A stretch of 64,000 nucleotides of DNA, taken from positions 868,001-932,000 of the forward strand of contig JAGYKX010000005.1 of the NCBI GenBank assembly GCA_018401115.1, given 5' to 3'. Both the position numbers and the translations under genes were made by a program. This document shows positions 52,197 to 60,370 of this stretch, one piece after another. The notes beneath the pieces are model-generated. The model made no database searches, had not been told where the DNA came from, and saw only the letters and a program-made list of their open reading frames with translations. The stretch is from Flavobacteriaceae bacterium (GTDB lineage Bacteria; Bacteroidota; Bacteroidia; Flavobacteriales; Flavobacteriaceae). The first letter of the stretch is position 1, and the number at the start of each line of letters is the position of its first letter.

Positions 52197-52231
52197 TTTT
52201 TTTAAATTCTAGCTTTTCGCTAAGTTTGTTT

Positions 52232-52260
52232 AAGCGAATACCTATAACAGGTATTCGCTT
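52232..52260 (+). terminator. Hairpin after fbaA
   Basis: AAGCGAATACCT (52232-52243) pairs perfectly with AGGTATTCGCTT (52249-52260) over a 5-nt loop. Only a short T-run follows, so it may stabilise the 3' end or terminate weakly. Confidence 0.65.
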
Positions 52261-52277
52261 CATTTAAATTCATACAT

Positions 52278-53147
52278 ATGTCTGCTTGGTTTAAAAGAAC
52301 AGAAAAAGGAATACAAACCGCAACAGAGGAAAAGAAAGACACGCCAAAAGGCTTGTGGTACAAATCTCCTACTGGTAAAATTGTCGAATCCGATGATTTA
52401 GCTAAAAATTTTTATGTCAGTCCTGAAGACGACTATCACGTAAGAATAGGAAGCAAGGAGTATTTTGAAATACTATTTGACCATAATAAATTTACTGAAT
52501 TAGACGCTAAACTCACTTCTAAAGACCCTTTGAAGTTCGAGGACACCAAGAAGTACGCAGACCGTTTAAAAGCAGCGCAAAAAAAGACAGGTTTAAAGGA
52601 CGCAGTGAGGACAGGTTTTGGAAAATCTAACGGAAAAGATATTGTGATTTGCTGTATGGATTTCGCTTTTATTGGAGGGTCTATGGGCTCTGTAGTAGGA
52701 GAAAAAATTGCCAGAGGAATTGACTACGCCATTAAGAAAAACACACCTTTTTTAATGATTTCCAAATCGGGTGGAGCTAGAATGATGGAAGCCGCACTTT
52801 CTTTAATGCAGTTGGCTAAGACGTCGGCCAAACTGGCCCAATTGGCAGAAGCGGGCTTGCCTTATATTTCCTTGTGTACAGATCCAACTACGGGAGGAAC
52901 AACCGCCTCTTATGCCATGTTAGGAGACATTAATATCGCTGAACCAGGCGCATTAATCGGATTTGCAGGACCAAGGGTGGTAAAAGAAGCGACTGGAAAA
53001 GATTTACCAGATGACTTTCAAACTTCTGAGTTCCTATTAGAACACGGATTTTTAGACTTTATAGTTCATAGGAAATCATTAAAAAACAAAGTAAACCTTT
53101 ATATAGACCTCATTCAAAACAATCCTGTAAGGGAAACTGTAGCATAA
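52278..53147 (+). CDS. accD: Acetyl-CoA carboxylase carboxyltransferase beta subunit, zinc-less
   Basis: AccD with AccA transfers the carboxyl group from biotin to acetyl-CoA. The carboxyltransferase core is intact ([59 protein letters not shown]). The N-terminal zinc ribbon, normally two CxxC pairs, has none: the matching stretch (27-56, LWYKSPTGK and [10 protein letters not shown]) holds Ser30, Thr32/Gly33, Ser48 and Asp51. Length (289 aa) and position of the domain are otherwise normal. I recall the same loss in other flavobacterial AccD. The ribbon helps RNA/substrate binding in E. coli. Confidence 0.95.
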   Translation: MSAWFKRTEKGIQTATEEKKDTPKGLWYKSPTGKIVESDDLAKNFYVSPEDDYHVRIGSKEYFEILFDHNKFTELDAKLTSKDPLKFEDTKKYADRLKAAQKKTGLKDAVRTGFGKSNGKDIVICCMDFAFIGGSMGSVVGEKIARGIDYAIKKNTPFLMISKSGGARMMEAALSLMQLAKTSAKLAQLAEAGLPYISLCTDPTTGGTTASYAMLGDINIAEPGALIGFAGPRVVKEATGKDLPDDFQTSEFLLEHGFLDFIVHRKSLKNKVNLYIDLIQNNPVRETVA

Positions 53148-53216
53148 GTGCTTCATATAAAAGCTATAGCAACTAATAAAAAATTAAAAAACAAAGTTAA
53201 TATCATTTAGTTTTTC

Positions 53217-53224
53217 TATATTTG
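53217..53224 (+). promoter_or_regulatory. Candidate -7 promoter element of rpsO
   Basis: TATATTTG, 54 bp before the rpsO ATG; the 5' leader includes GATTG/CAATC (about 53232-53246), a small hairpin. Confidence 0.5.
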
Positions 53225-53278
53225 CGCCCTGATTGAAAATCAATCAAATACATCAAAATCATTTAAAACAATATTGGA

Positions 53279-53548
53279 ATGTATTTAACCAAAGAAGTTA
53301 AAGCCGAGATTTTTACAAAACACGGCAAATCTGCCACTGACACTGGTAATTCAGAAGGGCAAATCGCCTTATTCACACACAGAATTAATCACCTTACAGA
53401 GCATTTAAAAAACAACCGTAAAGATTACAATACAGAACGTTCTTTAGTTCGTTTGGTAGGTAAAAGAAGGAATTTATTAGACTACCTAATTAAAGTAGAC
53501 GTCTTGAGATATCGTGCGATAATCAAAGAGCTTAATATTCGTAAATAA
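53279..53548 (+). CDS. rpsO: 30S ribosomal protein S15
   Basis: S15 binds the central domain of 16S rRNA. The 89-residue protein has the family core HGKSATDTGNSEGQIALFTHRINHLTEHLK and RSLVRLVGKRRNLLDYL. Length is standard. It is followed by a hairpin terminator and then pnp, the common rpsO-pnp order. Confidence 0.98.
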   Translation: MYLTKEVKAEIFTKHGKSATDTGNSEGQIALFTHRINHLTEHLKNNRKDYNTERSLVRLVGKRRNLLDYLIKVDVLRYRAIIKELNIRK

Positions 53549-53551
53549 TTT

Positions 53552-53579
53552 AAAAGGGAGGCTTAGGCTTCCCTTTTTT
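53552..53579 (+). terminator. Terminator between rpsO and pnp
   Basis: An 11-bp stem with one G-T pair (53552-53562 with 53567-53577) and a TTAG loop, ending in a T-run. Confidence 0.78.
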
Positions 53580-53640
53580 ACTTTAAAGACCGGACTTTTT
53601 AAACCGGACATATCAAAAAGCTGATACCTAGTTTTTCATT

Positions 53641-53717
53641 GGTCACACAACACACAACAACACAACCTGGCCGTCCAGCAGGCGGAGACCATTGTTTAAC
53701 TTCCCACAGCGAGTGGG
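53641..53717 (+). promoter_or_regulatory. Structured leader of pnp
   Basis: A GC-rich stretch in an otherwise AT-rich leader: GGTC (53641-53644) can pair with GACC (53687-53690) enclosing CCTG/CAGG (53666-53669 with 53679-53682); a second hairpin CCCAC/GTGGG (53703-53707 with 53713-53717) lies 15 bp before the pnp ATG. It resembles the folded pnp leaders that permit autoregulation in other bacteria, but the fold differs and this is a guess. Confidence 0.4.
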
Positions 53718-53731
53718 TGTAATTAAATTGT

Positions 53732-55942
53732 ATGATTCCAAAAGTATTTAAAGAGGTCATAGACCTTGGTGACGGTAGAGAAATCTCTATTGAAACCGGA
53801 AAATTAGCCAAGCAGGCCCATGGTTCTGTTGTGGTTCAGTCTGGTAAATGTATGTTGCTTTGTACGGTAGTTTCTAACTACAAGCAAAGTGATGTAGACT
53901 TTTTACCATTAACGGTAGATTACCGTGAAAAATTTGCGGCCTCTGGCCGATACCCAGGTGGTTTCTTCAAAAGAGAAGCTAGGCCAAGTGATGGTGAGGT
54001 ACTTACCATGAGGTTGGTAGACAGGGTATTACGTCCTTTGTTTCCAAAAGATTACCATGCAGAAACACAGGTAATGATCCAATTAATGTCTCATGATGAA
54101 GATGTTATGCCAGATGCTATGGCAGGATTGGCAGCCTCTGCAGCCATTCAATTGTCTGACTTTCCTTTCGAATGTGCTATCTCTGAAGTAAGGGTAGGAC
54201 GTATAGACGGAAAATTTATCCTTAACCCTACCAGAGCTCAGTTAGAAGTTTCTGATATTGATATGGTTATTGGTGCTTCTGCAGATTCAGTGATGATGGT
54301 AGAAGGGGAAATGCTAGAAATTAGTGAAGAAGAAATGGTAGAAGCCATTAAATTTGCCCATGACGCCATTAAAGTTCAATGTGCTGCTCAAATTAGATTG
54401 GCAGAGGCATTTGGAAAAAAAGAGGTGCGTGAGTATACGCCAGAAAGAGAAGACGAGGCTTTAGCAGCTAAGATTCATGACATGGCGTACGACAAAGTTT
54501 ACGCCATTGCTAAAGCAGGTTCTGCAAAACACGAAAGATCTGCTGCTTTCAATGCAATTAAAGAAGAAATTAAAGCGAGTTTTTCAGAAGAAGAACTGGC
54601 AGATTTTGGCGACTTAGTATCTAGATACTTTTACAAAACAGAGAAAAACGCTGTAAGAGACCTTACTTTAAATGAAGGTCTTAGATTAGATGGTCGTAAG
54701 ACAGATGAGATTAGACCTATCTGGTGTGAAATTGACTACTTGCCTTCTACACATGGTTCTTCTATTTTCACCAGAGGAGAAACGCAAGCTTTGGCCACGG
54801 TAACTTTGGGAACTTCTAGAGAAGCCAACAAAGTAGATATGCCTTCTTTTGAAGGAGAAGAAAGATTCTACCTTCATTACAATTTCCCTCCTTTCTCTAC
54901 TGGAGAAGCAAGACCTATTAGAGGAACTTCTAGAAGAGAGGTAGGACACGGAAATTTAGCGCAACGTGCGCTTAAAAACCAAATTCCAGCAGACTGTCCT
55001 TATACTGTAAGGGTGGTAAGTGAAGTATTAGAATCCAACGGTTCTTCTTCTATGGCAACAGTTTGTGCGGGTACTATGGCGCTCATGGATGCTGGAGTTC
55101 AGATGATCAAACCAGTGTCTGGAATTGCTATGGGACTTATCTCAGATGCTGATTCAGGAAAATACGCTGTATTGTCAGACATCTTAGGAGACGAAGATCA
55201 CTTAGGAGATATGGACTTTAAAGTAACCGGAACTGCAGACGGAATTACCGCTTGTCAGATGGATATTAAAGTGAAAGGTTTGTCTTACGAAATCTTAGTA
55301 AACGCACTTAAACAAGCTTCTACGGGTAGGTTACACATTTTGTCTAAATTAGTAGAAACGATTGCTTCGCCTAAGGCAGAAGTGAAATCTTACGCGCCTA
55401 AGATGATCACTGCTAGAATTCCTAACGAATACATTGGTGCCTTTATTGGACCAGGAGGAAAAGTGATTCAAGAACTACAGAAAACAACCAAAACTACTAT
55501 TGTAGTGACTGAAGATCCTGTAACAGAAGAAGGAATCATTGAGATTTTAGGAACTGAGCCAGAAGGTATTGAATTGGTATTAGCTAAGATAGACTCGTTG
55601 ACATTCAAACCTGTCATTGGAGATTCTTATAAGGTAAGGGTAATTAAAATGTTAGACTTTGGAGCTGTAGTGGAATACTTAGACGCTCCAGGAAACGAAG
55701 TATTGTTACACGTGTCTGAATTGGCATGGGAACGCACTGAAAATGTATCTGACGTAGTAAACATGGGCGACGAATTTGAAGTGAAATACTTTGGTCAAGA
55801 CCCTAGAACTAAAAAAGAGAAAGTGTCTAGAAAAGCTTTATTAGAAAAGCCTGAAGGATATGTTGCCAGACCGCCAAGAGCAGAAGGTGACCGTAAAAAC
55901 GATCGCAGAAACGACCGTGATAGAAAACCGAGAAGAGACTAA
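53732..55942 (+). CDS. pnp: Polyribonucleotide nucleotidyltransferase
   Basis: PNPase is a phosphorolytic 3'-5' exoribonuclease of the degradosome. It has two RNase PH domains (about 15-230 and 310-540, with [14 protein letters not shown] and the active-site [19 protein letters not shown]), a KH domain (about 555-615, [21 protein letters not shown]) and an S1 domain (about 625-695). A basic tail rich in R, D and N closes the 736-residue protein. The gene follows rpsO with a structured leader and ends at a good terminator. Confidence 0.97.
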   Translation: MIPKVFKEVIDLGDGREISIETGKLAKQAHGSVVVQSGKCMLLCTVVSNYKQSDVDFLPLTVDYREKFAASGRYPGGFFKREARPSDGEVLTMRLVDRVLRPLFPKDYHAETQVMIQLMSHDEDVMPDAMAGLAASAAIQLSDFPFECAISEVRVGRIDGKFILNPTRAQLEVSDIDMVIGASADSVMMVEGEMLEISEEEMVEAIKFAHDAIKVQCAAQIRLAEAFGKKEVREYTPEREDEALAAKIHDMAYDKVYAIAKAGSAKHERSAAFNAIKEEIKASFSEEELADFGDLVSRYFYKTEKNAVRDLTLNEGLRLDGRKTDEIRPIWCEIDYLPSTHGSSIFTRGETQALATVTLGTSREANKVDMPSFEGEERFYLHYNFPPFSTGEARPIRGTSRREVGHGNLAQRALKNQIPADCPYTVRVVSEVLESNGSSSMATVCAGTMALMDAGVQMIKPVSGIAMGLISDADSGKYAVLSDILGDEDHLGDMDFKVTGTADGITACQMDIKVKGLSYEILVNALKQASTGRLHILSKLVETIASPKAEVKSYAPKMITARIPNEYIGAFIGPGGKVIQELQKTTKTTIVVTEDPVTEEGIIEILGTEPEGIELVLAKIDSLTFKPVIGDSYKVRVIKMLDFGAVVEYLDAPGNEVLLHVSELAWERTENVSDVVNMGDEFEVKYFGQDPRTKKEKVSRKALLEKPEGYVARPPRAEGDRKNDRRNDRDRKPRRD

Positions 55943-55961
55943 GCTCTTTAAGCTTACTTTT

Positions 55962-55995
55962 AATAGCCAGACCGAAAGTCTGGCTATTTTTTTTT
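55962..55995 (+). terminator. Intrinsic terminator of pnp
   Basis: AATAGCCAGAC (55962-55972) pairs with GTCTGGCTATT (55978-55988) over CGAAA, followed by nine T. Confidence 0.93.
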
Positions 55996-56046
55996 CAAAT
56001 ATTGCCTTTATTCTGTAACCTTTTAAAGATTTGAGCGTATAATATA

Positions 56047-56112
56047 ATGCGACCCAAAACAAATCATTCGGTAGCTCCAATTAATTTAGAAGACATTCAT
56101 GAGACAGCTTAA
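56047..56112 (+). CDS. Possible 21-codon upstream ORF overlapping rpoD
   Basis: An ATG at 56047 opens a 21-residue frame ([21 protein letters not shown]) whose stop lies 14 bases inside the rpoD start in another frame. It could couple translation of the sigma factor to leader translation. No homology or clear ribosome site supports it. Confidence 0.25.
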   Translation: MRPKTNHSVAPINLEDIHETA

Positions 56113-56962
56113 GATTACCAAGCAGGTGACCAATAGAGAAACCGCTTCTTTAGACAAGTATTTACAAGAAATTGGTAAGGTAGACCTTATTACCGCAGAT
56201 GAAGAAGTAGAGTTGGCACAGCGAATTAAAGCGGGTGACCAAGTTGCACTTGAAAAATTAACCAAAGCCAACCTTCGTTTTGTCGTATCTGTAGCCAAGC
56301 AATACCAAAACCAAGGGCTTACCCTTCCAGATTTAATCAACGAAGGTAACTTAGGACTCATTAAAGCAGCACAGCGTTTTGACGAAACCCGTGGTTTTAA
56401 ATTCATCTCTTATGCAGTATGGTGGATCCGTCAATCCATCCTTCAAGCTTTGGCAGAACAATCTCGAATTGTGAGATTACCTTTAAACAAAATTGGTTCG
56501 ATCAATAAGATCAATAAGACTTTTGCTTTTCTAGAGCAGGCTCACGAAAGACAGCCCTCTGCTGAAGAAATTGCAAAAGAATTGGATATGACAGTAGAAG
56601 ACGTAAAACAGTCCCTTAAAAATTCTGGCCGCCACGTATCTATGGACGCGCCATTAATTGACGGGGAAGATTCAAACCTTTACGACGTATTAAGGTCTGG
56701 AGAATCTCCAAACCCAGACAGAGAACTCTTGCATGAATCGCTCAGAACTGAGATTGAAAGAGCTTTAGAGACGCTAACACCAAGAGAGGCAGACGTGATC
56801 CGTTTATACTTTGGTTTAGCAGGACAACACTCCATGACTTTAGAAGAAATTGGAGAGACTTTTGACCTTACAAGAGAACGTGTGAGACAAATTAAAGAGA
56901 AAGCTATTAGACGTTTAAAGCACACTTCTCGCTCTAAAATTTTAAAAACTTACTTAGGATAA
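56099..56962 (+). CDS. rpoD: Primary sigma factor RpoD/SigA
   Basis: The 287-residue protein has regions 1.2 ([15 protein letters not shown], 16-30), 2 ([16 protein letters not shown] to [19 protein letters not shown]), 3 ([25 protein letters not shown]) and 4.2 ([29 protein letters not shown]). It lacks region 1.1 and the long non-conserved insert, as in other Bacteroidota primary sigmas, which recognise TTG ... TAnnTTTG promoters rather than TTGACA/TATAAT. The many TAnnTTTG elements in this window fit that. It ends at a hairpin terminator. Confidence 0.97.
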   Translation: MRQLKITKQVTNRETASLDKYLQEIGKVDLITADEEVELAQRIKAGDQVALEKLTKANLRFVVSVAKQYQNQGLTLPDLINEGNLGLIKAAQRFDETRGFKFISYAVWWIRQSILQALAEQSRIVRLPLNKIGSINKINKTFAFLEQAHERQPSAEEIAKELDMTVEDVKQSLKNSGRHVSMDAPLIDGEDSNLYDVLRSGESPNPDRELLHESLRTEIERALETLTPREADVIRLYFGLAGQHSMTLEEIGETFDLTRERVRQIKEKAIRRLKHTSRSKILKTYLG

Positions 56963-56971
56963 ATCCAAAAG

Positions 56972-56997
56972 CCCAGTGCCTCGCACTGGGTTTTTTT
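56972..56997 (+). terminator. Intrinsic terminator of rpoD
   Basis: CCCAGTGC (56972-56979) pairs with GCACTGGG (56983-56990) over a CTC loop, followed by seven T. Confidence 0.92.
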
Positions 56998-57008
56998 AAT
57001 ACCATTAT

Positions 57009-57473
57009 ATGCCCTTTCACGTCGTTTTAGTGCATCCTGAAATACCCAACAATACAGGAAATATCGGTAGACTATGCCTTGGAACAGGAAGTGAACTTCA
57101 CCTGATTAAACCCCTTGGTTTTTCCTTAGAAGACAAGCAATTAAAAAGATCCGGATTGGACTACTGGCCCAAACTAAAAGTACATATTTACGAAGATTTC
57201 TCTGCCTTCCTTCTGGCTAATCCCAGAGCAAAAATGGCCTTTTACTCCAGTAAAGGCAATCAAAATTATTGGGACCTAGAGACACAGGAAGATCACTATT
57301 TTGTCTTTGGCTGTGAATCCAAAGGCCTGCCAGAATCGCTTTTAGAAAAGCAGCAGCAATCCCTCTATAAAATCCCATTAGCCACGGATAGCATTAGGAG
57401 TTTCAATTTAGCTAATGCGGTAAGTATTGTGCTATTCGAAGGAAAGCGACAACAGTTTTTTAAACAAAAATAA
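57009..57473 (+). CDS. trmL: tRNA (cytidine(34)-2'-O)-methyltransferase
   Basis: TrmL is a small SPOUT enzyme that methylates the ribose of the wobble base of tRNA-Leu. The 154-residue protein has HPEIPNNTGNIGRLCLGTG (about 9-27), FGCESKGLPESLL and IRSFNLANAVSIVLFE, the three knot motifs. Length is normal. It is the first gene after the rpoD terminator and lies 65 bp before rpe. Confidence 0.94.
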   Translation: MPFHVVLVHPEIPNNTGNIGRLCLGTGSELHLIKPLGFSLEDKQLKRSGLDYWPKLKVHIYEDFSAFLLANPRAKMAFYSSKGNQNYWDLETQEDHYFVFGCESKGLPESLLEKQQQSLYKIPLATDSIRSFNLANAVSIVLFEGKRQQFFKQK

Positions 57474-57538
57474 ACCACTCAATTTTTCTTATTTTTATAC
57501 TTTATTTCACCCTTTAAAACCGGCCTTAGCCTTAAAAC

Positions 57539-58198
57539 ATGTTAGAAAAAAAAATAGCTCCCTCCCTACTCGCTGCAGATTTTGCGAACCTTCAAAGAGA
57601 CATAGAAATGGTCAATGCTTCTATAGCGGATTGGTTTCATATAGATGTCATGGATGGTGTTTTTGTCCCTAATATCTCTTTTGGAATGCCGGTCATTGAG
57701 GCCATTGGAAGACATGCAAAAAAAACTTTGGACGTTCATTTAATGATCGTAGATCCAGACCGTTATATCAATGACTTTGCTGCCCTAGGTGCAGATATTC
57801 TTACGGTGCATTACGAGGCATGTACCCATTTACACAGAACTTTACAAGCTATAAAAGCAGCAGGTATGAAGGCTGGCGTGGCTTTAAACCCGCACACCAA
57901 TGTGGCCTTGTTAAAAGATTGTATTCAAGACATAGATTTAGTTTGTATTATGAGTGTAAACCCAGGTTTTGGAGGACAATCTTTTATTGAAAATACTTTT
58001 GAAAAGGTCAGTGAGTTAAAAGCACTAATTCAATCCAAAAATGCCCATACCCTCATTGAAATAGACGGAGGCGTGACCTCAAAGAATGCTTCAGAATTAG
58101 TGGCTGCTGGTGCAGATGTTCTGGTAGCTGGTAGCTTTGTATTTAAAAGTGACCACCCAATAGACACCATTGAGCAACTCAAGAATCAAGTGAACTAA
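57539..58198 (+). CDS. rpe: Ribulose-phosphate 3-epimerase
   Basis: Rpe interconverts ribulose-5-phosphate and xylulose-5-phosphate in the pentose phosphate pathway. The TIM-barrel motifs are complete: SLLAADFANL, FHIDVMDGVFVPN, DVHLMIVDP, VHYEA, MSVNPGFGGQSF and IDGGVTSKNA, with the metal ligands in HIDVMD and DVHLM. The 219-aa length is normal. The stop abuts the ATG of the YpdA-like gene. Confidence 0.97.
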   Translation: MLEKKIAPSLLAADFANLQRDIEMVNASIADWFHIDVMDGVFVPNISFGMPVIEAIGRHAKKTLDVHLMIVDPDRYINDFAALGADILTVHYEACTHLHRTLQAIKAAGMKAGVALNPHTNVALLKDCIQDIDLVCIMSVNPGFGGQSFIENTFEKVSELKALIQSKNAHTLIEIDGGVTSKNASELVAAGADVLVAGSFVFKSDHPIDTIEQLKNQVN

Positions 58199-59266
58199 AT
58201 GAATGAGTATTCCTCGATAAAAACAACGACAAATACTGGGGGTTTAAATACCGAGAACCACCCACTAGACCTTATTATTATTGGCGCAGGGCCCATAGGA
58301 ATATCTTGTGCCATTCAAGCCAAAAAAAAGGGGCTGAATTACTTGGTTATAGAGAAAGGTTGTATGACCAATTCTCTGTACAACTACCCATTAGACATGC
58401 AGTTTTTTTCTTCCTCTGAAAAATTGGAGCTAGAAGATATTCCGTTTAATTCTATTGAAGTAAAACCCAGAAGAAAAGAGGCTTTAGAGTACTACAGAAG
58501 AATTGCTGATCACTTTGGATTAAATATACAGCTTTTCGAAAAGGTATTAGACATTGAATCAAAGTCACAAAACACAGCAAAACAAATCCTAGAATTTGAC
58601 CACCAAAATAATGGTAGTCTTTTCAAAGTAAACAGCTCAAAAGGAACGTATTTTACAAAAAATGTGACCATTGCAACTGGTTTTTTTGATTTGCCTGCAA
58701 CACTTAAGGTTCCTGGGGAGGAATTGACAAAAGTGAGCCATTACTTTAAGGAGGCCCATTACTATTCTGGACAAAAATTAGCAATCATTGGTGCAAGCAA
58801 CTCCGCCATAGATGCTGCATTGGCCTGCTATAGGAAAGGGGCTCATGTAAGTTTAATTATCAGAGGTGCAGCGGTTGGACCCAGGGTAAAATATTGGGTG
58901 CGACCAGACATCATGAACCGAATTGAAGAAGGTAGTATTACTGCCTATTATCATTCATCTGTAACTGAGATTGGCGCAAGCAGCGTTTCTTTTACCCAAG
59001 ATAATATAACTAAAACTATCGAAAATGACTTTGTGCTTGCTTTAACAGGCTATAGGCCAAATCTGCCTTTCCTCACCCAATTAGGCATTACATTAGAAGG
59101 TACAGCTAAGATTCCTTCTCACAACCCAAAGACTATGGAAACCAACGTGCCTGGTTTGTATTTAGCAGGCGTTATTTGTGGTGGATTAGAAACACACAAA
59201 TGGTTTATTGAAAATTCCAGAGCACACGGAAATTTAATTGCGGAGCACATTATTTCTAAGGCCTAA
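58199..59266 (+). CDS. YpdA-family NAD(P)-dependent disulfide reductase
   Basis: The 355-residue flavoprotein has an FAD Rossmann motif (IIGAGPIGISCAIQAKKKG, about 26-44) and a second for NADPH (AIIGASNSAIDAALACYRKG, about 195-214). It has no CxxC active site, which fits YpdA-type bacillithiol disulfide reductases rather than thioredoxin reductase. If this assignment holds, the organism probably makes bacillithiol; bshABC are not in the window. The ATG follows the rpe stop directly; a second ATG at 58203 is out of frame. Confidence 0.8.
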   Translation: MNEYSSIKTTTNTGGLNTENHPLDLIIIGAGPIGISCAIQAKKKGLNYLVIEKGCMTNSLYNYPLDMQFFSSSEKLELEDIPFNSIEVKPRRKEALEYYRRIADHFGLNIQLFEKVLDIESKSQNTAKQILEFDHQNNGSLFKVNSSKGTYFTKNVTIATGFFDLPATLKVPGEELTKVSHYFKEAHYYSGQKLAIIGASNSAIDAALACYRKGAHVSLIIRGAAVGPRVKYWVRPDIMNRIEEGSITAYYHSSVTEIGASSVSFTQDNITKTIENDFVLALTGYRPNLPFLTQLGITLEGTAKIPSHNPKTMETNVPGLYLAGVICGGLETHKWFIENSRAHGNLIAEHIISKA

Positions 59267-59307
59267 ATAGCTTAAAATATTTCATAAAAAAACCTCTTTA
59301 GGGAGCA

Positions 59308-59336
59308 ATTAATATTTATTTTATTTCAATATTAAT
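59308..59336. repeat. Perfect 9-bp inverted repeat upstream of PorP/SprF gene
   Basis: ATTAATATT (59308-59316) and AATATTAAT (59328-59336) are exact inverted repeats 11 bp apart, 37 bp before the ATG. The unit is AT-only, so chance is possible; it could be an operator. Confidence 0.4.
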
Positions 59337-59372
59337 AGTTGTATATTGGAGACTACCTAATAGTTCCCTAAA

Positions 59373-60305
59373 ATGAAGACTTCTAAACATGCTTGGTTTG
59401 TGTTGCTTTTAACCATTAGCGGCATCGGCTTTAGCCAAGAGCAACCCACCATGCTTTTCTTTACAGAAAATACCCCCTTTTACAATCCTGCATTTACAGG
59501 AACATACGGCCAAGTGGCTACTGTAAATAACAGAACCCAATGGGCTGGGGTTACAGACGCACCCGTACTGCAATCATTTTCCTATCAAAGAGATTTTAAG
59601 AACAAAGTAGCTTGGGGGTTGAGTTTTCAAAATGAAAAAGTTTTTATAGAAAAGCAAGGGATACTGGCCATTGATTACAATTATAGGCTGGACCTTTCAG
59701 AAAACAGCAAGTTATATTTAGGACTTAAAGGAGGGGCTTATTTTAAAAGTATTGACAAAGCAAGGCTCAACAGACTTACCAACAGCAGCAACAATGCTTT
59801 AGATGCTGTAAGAAATTATAGCAATCCCCTTTTAGGTGTAGGGGTGAATTTAGATACCCAATATTTCTTTTTATCTGCAGGAGTCCCTAATCTTTTAAAC
59901 AGCAAACGATACAAAGAAAGCGAGGGCTTAGTTACTACTGCTACAGACAGACCGAATTTATACTTAAGTACAGGAGCAACCCTAGGTCTCACTAAGAGCT
60001 TGGCTTTAAAACCAGCCATACTTTACAGGGGGGTATCCGACGCACCAAACTTCTACAACTTACAACTCATGCTTGAATTAAAAGATAAAGTTGGGGTTGG
60101 GGTTTCAAAGATGAATAACGATTACTTTGGTGCGATGTTTATATTTAAAGGCATGAGCTTTTTGGATTTAGGCTATGCCTATGAGTTCAGTAACAGAAGT
60201 AGCAATATTGCTTTAAAAGAGAACAATCATGAGCTATTTGTACGTTTTAAATTTTCCAACACCTCCAAACAAACTGCTTCTTTAGATTCAAAGCAAAGTT
60301 TTTAA
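59373..60305 (+). CDS. PorP/SprF family type IX secretion membrane protein
   Basis: The 310-residue protein has a signal peptide (about 1-21, ending FSQEQ), then the family opening FFTENTPFYNPAFTGTYGQ and a 14-strand-like barrel ending FVRFKF. PorP/SprF proteins pair with large secreted proteins bearing type B (CHU_C) C-terminal domains and anchor them to the cell surface. No such adhesin lies beside it here; the only CHU_C-like gene in the window is at 22.9 kb. This makes its client unknown. Confidence 0.88.
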   Translation: MKTSKHAWFVLLLTISGIGFSQEQPTMLFFTENTPFYNPAFTGTYGQVATVNNRTQWAGVTDAPVLQSFSYQRDFKNKVAWGLSFQNEKVFIEKQGILAIDYNYRLDLSENSKLYLGLKGGAYFKSIDKARLNRLTNSSNNALDAVRNYSNPLLGVGVNLDTQYFFLSAGVPNLLNSKRYKESEGLVTTATDRPNLYLSTGATLGLTKSLALKPAILYRGVSDAPNFYNLQLMLELKDKVGVGVSKMNNDYFGAMFIFKGMSFLDLGYAYEFSNRSSNIALKENNHELFVRFKFSNTSKQTASLDSKQSF

Positions 60306-60370
60306 TACATCATAAATTGTATTACATTTAGATTGAATGTAGCTATTGATTTACAAATTTCATTGAATCT

